In this document: positions 61,417 to 64,000 of the stretch, in pieces
Layout of the letters: each line of letters opens with the position of its first letter
Numbering within the stretch: the stretch's first letter is position 1
Made by a program: the position numbers and the translations under genes
DNA from: Kibdelosporangium banguiense
GTDB lineage: Bacteria > Actinomycetota > Actinomycetes > Mycobacteriales > Pseudonocardiaceae
Length of the DNA: 64,000 nt
NCBI RefSeq assembly: GCF_017876405.1
Contig: NZ_JAGINW010000001.1
Coordinates: 11,545,203 to 11,609,202 of the forward strand
Direction of reading: 5' to 3'
The notes under the pieces: generated by a model
Seen by the model: the letters and a program-made list of their open reading frames with translations, nothing else
Database searches by the model: none
Told to the model about the DNA's origin: nothing

Positions 61417-61916
61417 TTCGCTGCCCCTCCGTTTGCCAGGCCTTGCAGCGCTTCGACCCAGTCTGCGTACACGTCTTTGTCATCGCCGCGGAAACCCGTG
61501 TCGAGCTCATGCTCGCCCAGCCGCCAGCGCACCACCAGCAGTCCGTCGCGGGCCATCACCTTCCCGGCGATCGCCCGATCGGTCCGGGCGCCGACCACCG
61601 AGCCTGCCGGGATCCACACCCGGTCGGCGCCTTCCCGGTCGAACAGCACGCCGTCCCCGGTCAGGTGCAGCGTCGCGGCCGCACGGAACCCGATGTCGCC
61701 GATGGCCACCCGGTCCTGCCAGCTTTTTGTCGTGGTCGTGCTGATGTACACGCCGGTCGCCGGCTTGAGCAGGTCCTCACCGAGGGCCTGCGGCGGCTGC
61801 GGGAACTCCGGCAGCACGGCGTCCTGCCGGCGGGCCCGGTTGCGGTAGCCCCACCACATGGCCAGCACACACAGCAGGAAGAAGGCCACGATCGCCAGTG
61901 TCAGCACGACTCTCAT
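61413..61916 (-). CDS. single-pass membrane protein of the pyr operon
   Basis: 167 residues. One N-terminal membrane helix (VLTLAIVAFFLLCVLAMWWGY), then a soluble domain (VAIGDIGFRAAATLHLTGDG, RVWIPAGSVVGARTDRAIAG) that may have a PH-like fold. A similar small membrane protein lies between pyrC and carA in mycobacteria and other actinobacteria. Start ATG 61916 overlaps the pyrC stop; stop overlaps carA. Function unknown; conserved position suggests a link to the pyr operon. Confidence 0.82.
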   Translation of the reverse strand: MRVVLTLAIVAFFLLCVLAMWWGYRNRARRQDAVLPEFPQPPQALGEDLLKPATGVYISTTTTKSWQDRVAIGDIGFRAAATLHLTGDGVLFDREGADRVWIPAGSVVGARTDRAIAGKVMARDGLLVVRWRLGEHELDTGFRGDDKDVYADWVEALQGLANGGAAK

Positions 61917-63211
61917 GAGGCGACCCGCCCGTCTCTGGCGGTCACCTTGCCGCGCAGCAGGGTCCCCTTGATCACCCCGGGAAGCCGCATCCCCTCGTAG
62001 GGGGTGTTGCCCGCCAGACTGGCCAGTTGCGCGCCATTCACGGTCCACACGGCTTCGGGGTCGACCAGCACGAGGTTGGCAGGCTCCCCCACCGCGATCG
62101 GGCGGCCCTGGTCGGGCAGCCCGGCGATCTCGGCGGGCCGCTCGCTCATCACCCGCGCCACTCCGCGCCAGTCCAGCAGGCCGGGCCGGACCATCGTCTC
62201 GATCACCACCGACAGCGCGGTCTGCAGGCCGAGCATGCCCGGCCGGGCAGCGGACCACTCACAGTCCTTGTCCTGCGGGGCGTGTGGCGCGTGGTCGGTG
62301 GCCACGCAGTCGATCACGCCTTCGGCCAGGGCAGCGCGCAGTGCCTTCGTGTCCGAGGACGTGCGCAGCGGCGGGTTGACCTTGTTGACCGGGTCGTAGG
62401 TCTCCAGCCGGTCGTCATCCAGCAGCAGGTGGTGCGGCGTGACCTCGGCGGAGACCTGCGTGCCGCGAGCCTTCGCCCAGCGCAGCACGTCGGCAGTGCC
62501 CGCAGTGGAGACGTGGCAGACGTGCAGGCGCGCGCCGACATGCCCGGCGAGCAGGCAATCCCGGGCCACGATGGACTCCTCGGCCGCGGCGGGCCAGCCG
62601 GCCAAGCCGAGCCTCGCGGCGGCTTCGCCTTCGTGGGCCTGGGCGCCGACGGTCAGCCGCGGCTCCTCGGCGTGCTGCGCGATGAGGACGTCCAAGCCGC
62701 GGCTGTACTCCAGCGCACGGCGCATGATCAACGGGTCCGCGACGCACATGCCGTCGTCGGAGAAGATCCGCACGCCCGCCAGGCTGCGCGCCATCGCGCC
62801 CATCTCGGCGAGCCGCTCCCCCTTGAGCCCGACTGTCACCGCGCCGATCGGATGCACATCGACCAGCGCGACCTCACGGCCACGCCGCCACACGTGCTCG
62901 ACTACAACAGTGTTGTCAGCCACCGGGTCGGTGTTGGCCATGGCGAACACAGCCGTGTAGCCACCGAGCGCGGCCGCGGCCGAACCCGTCTCGATCGTCT
63001 CGGTGTCCTCGCGGCCCGGCTCACGCAGGTGCGTGTGCAGGTCGACGAATCCCGGCAACGCGACGAGCCCATCGGCTTCGATGACGTCCCCGGGCCGCTC
63101 GCCGGTGTCACCGGCCGCAGTGATCTCTGCGATCTGGCCGTCCTCGACAAGGATGTCGACCGGCGCACCTTCGCCGTAGGGCACGGCGCCTTTGACCAGC
63201 GTCGTCGTCAA
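61913..63211 (-). CDS. pyrC: dihydroorotase
   Basis: 432 residues. Metal-binding GFVDLHTHLREPGREDTETI, lysine/aspartate region, histidines in RLHVCHVSTAGTADVLR and AEVTPHHLLLDDDRL, and catalytic Asp in DCVATDHAPHAPQDKD. Cyclises carbamoyl aspartate. The start is TTG 63211 overlapping the pyrB stop as TTGA, with GGAGAGGAAG upstream; the frame is open further but that part lies inside pyrB. Confidence 0.95.
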   Translation of the reverse strand: MTTTLVKGAVPYGEGAPVDILVEDGQIAEITAAGDTGERPGDVIEADGLVALPGFVDLHTHLREPGREDTETIETGSAAAALGGYTAVFAMANTDPVADNTVVVEHVWRRGREVALVDVHPIGAVTVGLKGERLAEMGAMARSLAGVRIFSDDGMCVADPLIMRRALEYSRGLDVLIAQHAEEPRLTVGAQAHEGEAAARLGLAGWPAAAEESIVARDCLLAGHVGARLHVCHVSTAGTADVLRWAKARGTQVSAEVTPHHLLLDDDRLETYDPVNKVNPPLRTSSDTKALRAALAEGVIDCVATDHAPHAPQDKDCEWSAARPGMLGLQTALSVVIETMVRPGLLDWRGVARVMSERPAEIAGLPDQGRPIAVGEPANLVLVDPEAVWTVNGAQLASLAGNTPYEGMRLPGVIKGTLLRGKVTARDGRVAS

Positions 63212-64000
63212 GCGACTTCTTCCTCTCCGGCGAGCAGGTGGTACAGCACAGCCATGCGGACGTGGACTCCGTTCCGGACCTGGTCGGTTATCGCCGCTCG
63301 CGGCGAGTCCGCAACTGCCGACGCGATCTCCATGCCGCGCAGCATCGGTCCGGGATGCAACACGACAGCGTGTTCGGGGAGCAGGCGCATGCGCGCCTCG
63401 GAGAGACCGTATGCGATCGAGTACTCCCGTGCAGAGGGGAAGAAGCCGCCGTGCATCCGCTCGGCCTGCACGCGAAGCAGCATGACAGCGTCCACAGCGG
63501 ACAGTTCGGCGTCGAGTTCGTGGGACACCGTTACAGGCCAACTGTTCACGCCCGTCGGCAGCAACGTGGGCGGCGCGACCAGGACGACCTCCGCGCCCAG
63601 CGTTGTGAGCAAGTGCACGTTCGATCGGGCGACCCGGCTGTGCAGCACGTCACCCACGATCGCAACGCGCCGGCCGTTGAGACCGCCGAGCCGCTCGCGC
63701 AAGGTCGCCGCGTCGAGCAGGGCCTGCGTCGGGTGCTCGTGCATGCCGTCGCCCGCGTTCACGACGGACGTGTGCGTGCCGGACAGCCAGTTCGCCAACC
63801 GATGCGCTGCACCCGACGCGGGGTGCCGCACGATGACGCAGTCCGCGCCGGCCGCGGCGAGCGTGAGCGCCGTGTCGCGCAAGGACTCGCCCTTGCTGAC
63901 CGACGACCCGCTGGACGAGACGTTGACGACGTCGGCGCTCATCCACTTGCCGGCGATCTCGAACGACACGCGGGTGCGGGTGGAGTTCTCGTAGAACATC
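63208..64000 (-). CDS. pyrB: aspartate carbamoyltransferase catalytic chain (partial)
   Basis: The gene runs off the right end of the window; about 50 N-terminal residues are missing. The visible part begins MFYENSTRTRVSFEIAG (carbamoyl-phosphate STRTR loop) and has ADCVIVRHPASGAAHRLA, NAGDGMHEHPTQALLDAATL and VVLHPGPMLRGMEIAS. Stop overlaps pyrC TTG (TTGA). It is the first visible gene of the pyr operon; upstream regulation (PyrR) lies outside. Confidence 0.97.
   Translation of the reverse strand, partial: MFYENSTRTRVSFEIAGKWMSADVVNVSSSGSSVSKGESLRDTALTLAAAGADCVIVRHPASGAAHRLANWLSGTHTSVVNAGDGMHEHPTQALLDAATLRERLGGLNGRRVAIVGDVLHSRVARSNVHLLTTLGAEVVLVAPPTLLPTGVNSWPVTVSHELDAELSAVDAVMLLRVQAERMHGGFFPSAREYSIAYGLSEARMRLLPEHAVVLHPGPMLRGMEIASAVADSPRAAITDQVRNGVHVRMAVLYHLLAGEEEVA

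Overview
This window comes from a high-GC actinobacterium, most likely of the Pseudonocardiaceae/Actinosynnemataceae type. The evidence is the GC-rich sequence, frequent GTG starts, mihF (actinobacterial integration host factor), a conservon, an XRE-DUF397 pair, and the housekeeping gene order. No tRNA, rRNA, insertion sequence, integrase or CRISPR array was seen.

Two housekeeping blocks lie on the minus strand. Reading in the direction of transcription (right to left), the first is pyrB (cut by the window edge), pyrC, a small membrane protein, carA, carB, pyrF, mihF, gmk, rpoZ, coaBC, metK, priA (64000 to 50219). The second is def, fmt, rsmB (15549 to 12657), then rpe, ribE, ribBA, ribH and a PH-domain membrane protein (9438 to 5954). 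In many actinobacteria these blocks are close neighbours. Here about 35 kb of accessory genes (15.6-50.2 kb) lies between priA and def, and a smaller 3 kb islet lies between rsmB and rpe. Many genes in the blocks overlap by 4 nt (ATGA, GTGA, TTGA and one ATAG), which suggests translational coupling.

The left edge (1-5.8 kb) holds the end of a GAF-GGDEF diguanylate cyclase, an NAD-dependent epimerase-like protein, an alpha/beta hydrolase and a large secreted GH95 alpha-L-fucosidase. The islet at 9.4-12.65 kb has a PPCDC-like flavoprotein whose start appears to be non-canonical, a PLDc_N membrane protein, a DUF3574 protein, and a DUF397/XRE-DUF5753 pair in which the XRE gene is frameshifted, plus two small divergent genes.

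The accessory region (15.6-50.2 kb) contains in order: a secreted pectinase-like beta-helix protein; an MBL hydrolase with a divergent LysR regulator; a GNAT/TetR pair sharing a perfect operator; a membrane protein with an amyloid-like motif; gamma-glutamyltransferase; a tightly coupled operon (symporter, ureohydrolase, ThDP decarboxylase, aldehyde dehydrogenase) that fits 2-ketoarginine breakdown through 4-guanidinobutyrate, with a divergent PucR regulator; a conservon (cvnABCD); a two-gene prenyl-indole cluster (aromatic prenyltransferase plus tryptophanase); and a four-gene vWA-MoxR-VMAP ternary conflict system (36960-42864). In that system an EAD1-trypsin effector and an EAD1-VMAP protein are followed by a MoxR ATPase and a vWA-like protein fused to a pseudokinase. 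After it come a YbdK-type carboxylate-amine ligase, an ECF sigma factor with a membrane partner, a TetR/MFS pair with four 16-bp iterons, a deazaflavin-dependent oxidoreductase and a secreted triple-repeat cysteine protein.

The most notable findings are the ternary conflict system with its pseudokinase, the prenyl-indole pair, the arginine/guanidinobutyrate operon, a family of paired 25-bp palindromes at three loci (one inside the pyr operon), the 48-bp perfect palindrome after the conservon, the ATA-start overlap and the deletion-frameshifted regulator.
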